Assembly: GCA_008107755.1 (NCBI GenBank)
Contig: VIRH01000088.1
Span: forward strand, 62,001-126,000
DNA from: Rhodobacterales bacterium
GTDB lineage: Bacteria; Pseudomonadota; Alphaproteobacteria; Rhizobiales; Stappiaceae
Direction of reading: 5' to 3'
DNA length: 64,000 nucleotides
Part shown: positions 63,010 to 64,000 of the stretch, piece by piece
Position numbering within the stretch: position 1 is the first letter of the stretch
Layout: every line of letters starts with the position of its first letter
The notes under the pieces: generated by a model
Told to the model about the DNA's origin: nothing
Databases searched by the model: none
The model's input: the letters and a program-made list of their open reading frames with translations, nothing else
Made by a program: the position numbers and the translations under genes

Positions 63010-64000
63010 AGTTCTCATCAACGAACTGCAAACCCGCGGCATACGGCTTGTCGATCCGCGCGCCGGTCACGAATCCCGGAGGGGCGGCGCAGGGCCGACC
63101 GATCACAAGGCACTCACCGTCGACGGTGTCACGGTGATGGTGCCCGTCCACACCGCGCCTGCCTTCGAAAGTCCCTATCTGGCCGAGGCGCCCGACGCCT
63201 CGGGTGTCAGCACTGTCTTGAAGGATGGCGGCAAGGTCGGCACGATCAGCTTTCCGGGCCGCCCGAAATTCTATGATCTGGAGACGGCCGACGGCATTCC
63301 CTATTCCCAGCTCGCCACGCTGCACGGGCGTGACGTGCTGGCGACGACGGTCCTGCAGACCTGTATCCGCTATCAGAGCCGCACGAAAACCTGCAAGTTC
63401 TGCGCAATCGGCCAGTCGCTCGCCGCCGGCCGAACCATTGCCCACAAGACACCGGAGCAGCTTGCCGAGGTTGCCGAAGCCGCCGTCCGTCTGGACGGGG
63501 TGAAACACATGGTCCTGACGACGGGCACGCCGAAAGGGCCAGACCGTGGCGCCGCCGTCATGGCCGAAAGCGCGCGGGCGATCAAGGCGGCTGTCGACAT
63601 TCCGATCCAGGCTCAGTGCGAGCCGCCGGAAGACGATGTCTGGCACCAGCGCATGAAGGACGCCGGCGTCGACGCGCTCGGCATGCATCTGGAAGTCGTG
63701 ACCCCGCAGGTGCGCCAGCACATCATGCCCGGCAAGGCGCAGGTGCCGATGGAAAAGTATTTCAGCTCCTTCGAGGCCGCTGTTCGCGTCTTCGGCCGCG
63801 GCCAGGTGTCGACCTATATCCTGGCCGGGCTCGGCGACACGGCCGAGGCCATCCTGGAAACCTGCGAAAAGCTGGTCGCAATCGGCGTCTATCCTTTTGT
63901 CGTGCCCTTCGTTCCCGTCTCCGGAACGCCGCTGGAAAGCCACCCCGCGCCGGGCGCAGACTTCATGGACTCCATCCTGCGGCCCCTCTCGAAAATGGTG
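62999..64000 (+). CDS. MSMEG_0568-family radical SAM enzyme, 3' end missing
   Basis: A radical SAM protein of the Nit1C cluster; 334 codons are visible before the window ends. The ATG at 62999 lies inside the nitrilase gene, so the two are translationally coupled. The putative cluster motif is Cys122, Cys132, Cys135 ([14 protein letters not shown]), a CX9CX2C spacing and not the usual CX3CX2C. Later segments fit a TIM barrel ([50 protein letters not shown]). It is probably the enzyme that makes or modifies the nitrile precursor. In Synechocystis and mycobacteria it is followed by an acetyltransferase and an AIR-synthase-like protein, presumably outside the window. Confidence 0.9.
   Translation, partial: MSAEVLINELQTRGIRLVDPRAGHESRRGGAGPTDHKALTVDGVTVMVPVHTAPAFESPYLAEAPDASGVSTVLKDGGKVGTISFPGRPKFYDLETADGIPYSQLATLHGRDVLATTVLQTCIRYQSRTKTCKFCAIGQSLAAGRTIAHKTPEQLAEVAEAAVRLDGVKHMVLTTGTPKGPDRGAAVMAESARAIKAAVDIPIQAQCEPPEDDVWHQRMKDAGVDALGMHLEVVTPQVRQHIMPGKAQVPMEKYFSSFEAAVRVFGRGQVSTYILAGLGDTAEAILETCEKLVAIGVYPFVVPFVPVSGTPLESHPAPGADFMDSILRPLSKMV

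Noticed and set aside
1..64000. tRNA, rRNA, insertion sequences, prophage, CRISPR
   Set aside because: Reading both strands gave no tRNA-like cloverleaf arms, transposase or integrase motifs, or repeat-spacer arrays.

Overview
The window is about 64 kb of GC-rich, densely packed, mostly housekeeping chromosome. Gene content and order point to an alphaproteobacterium of the Rhizobiales (Hyphomicrobiales), most plausibly a Stappiaceae-type marine organism (Roseibium/Labrenzia/Stappia). That family call is inference. It rests on trpF-trpB-trpA-accD-folC, hisB-DUF2628-hisH-hisA-hisF-hisE-coaA, hrcA-rph-rdgB-hemW, timA-mltA-smr-xre next to fxsA, trpS-murJ-glnD, RegB/RegA and OlsB. In rhizobia many of these blocks lie close to the chromosome origin. 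A 16-bp site one base away from the ParB-binding parS consensus lies at 5496-5511, which fits. No tRNA, rRNA, CRISPR array, insertion sequence or prophage was seen.

Layout. 1-9.5 kb: 3' part of a malic enzyme/phosphotransacetylase chimera, a Tat-exported nicotinamidase, trpF-trpB, a 1.2 kb interruption (terminator, DUF1127 gene, parS-like site, several hairpins), then trpA-accD-folC. 9.6-16.5 kb: an unknown secreted protein, an AraC/alkyltransferase repair protein, an Lrp regulator divergent from arginase-ornithine cyclodeaminase, pyrF and a short-chain dehydrogenase. 16.6-21.6 kb: the histidine operon and coaA. 21.7-25 kb: RidA and a TetR repressor sharing a three-site operator, then a large secreted protein with a VHL-like beta domain. 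25-32.8 kb: RegA/RegB, secB, moeB, hrcA, rph-rdgB-hemW. 33-40.4 kb: a PHB depolymerase fused to a helix-hairpin-helix domain, small envelope proteins, a YgjP-type metalloprotein, a class A PBP and OlsB. 40.8-49 kb: a hybrid kinase, trpS, murJ, glnD. 49-57 kb: xre-smr-mltA-timA, fxsA, an acyltransferase and polA. 57-59.3 kb: dispersed repeats and a chemoreceptor. 59.8-64 kb: a MocR regulator divergent from the start of a Nit1C-type operon (MSMEG_0572/Sll0783 protein, nitrilase, radical SAM enzyme), cut by the window end.

Most genes serve core functions: amino acid, folate, CoA, fatty-acid and pyrimidine synthesis, envelope growth, replication, nitrogen and redox control. The least ordinary parts are the VHL-like protein, whose hydroxyproline-pocket residues align without a gap to human VHL, the Nit1C operon with a radical SAM enzyme of atypical cysteine spacing, the PhaZ-HhH fusion, and the split tryptophan synthase genes flanking the parS-like site. 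No wholly new multi-gene system could be shown from sequence alone.
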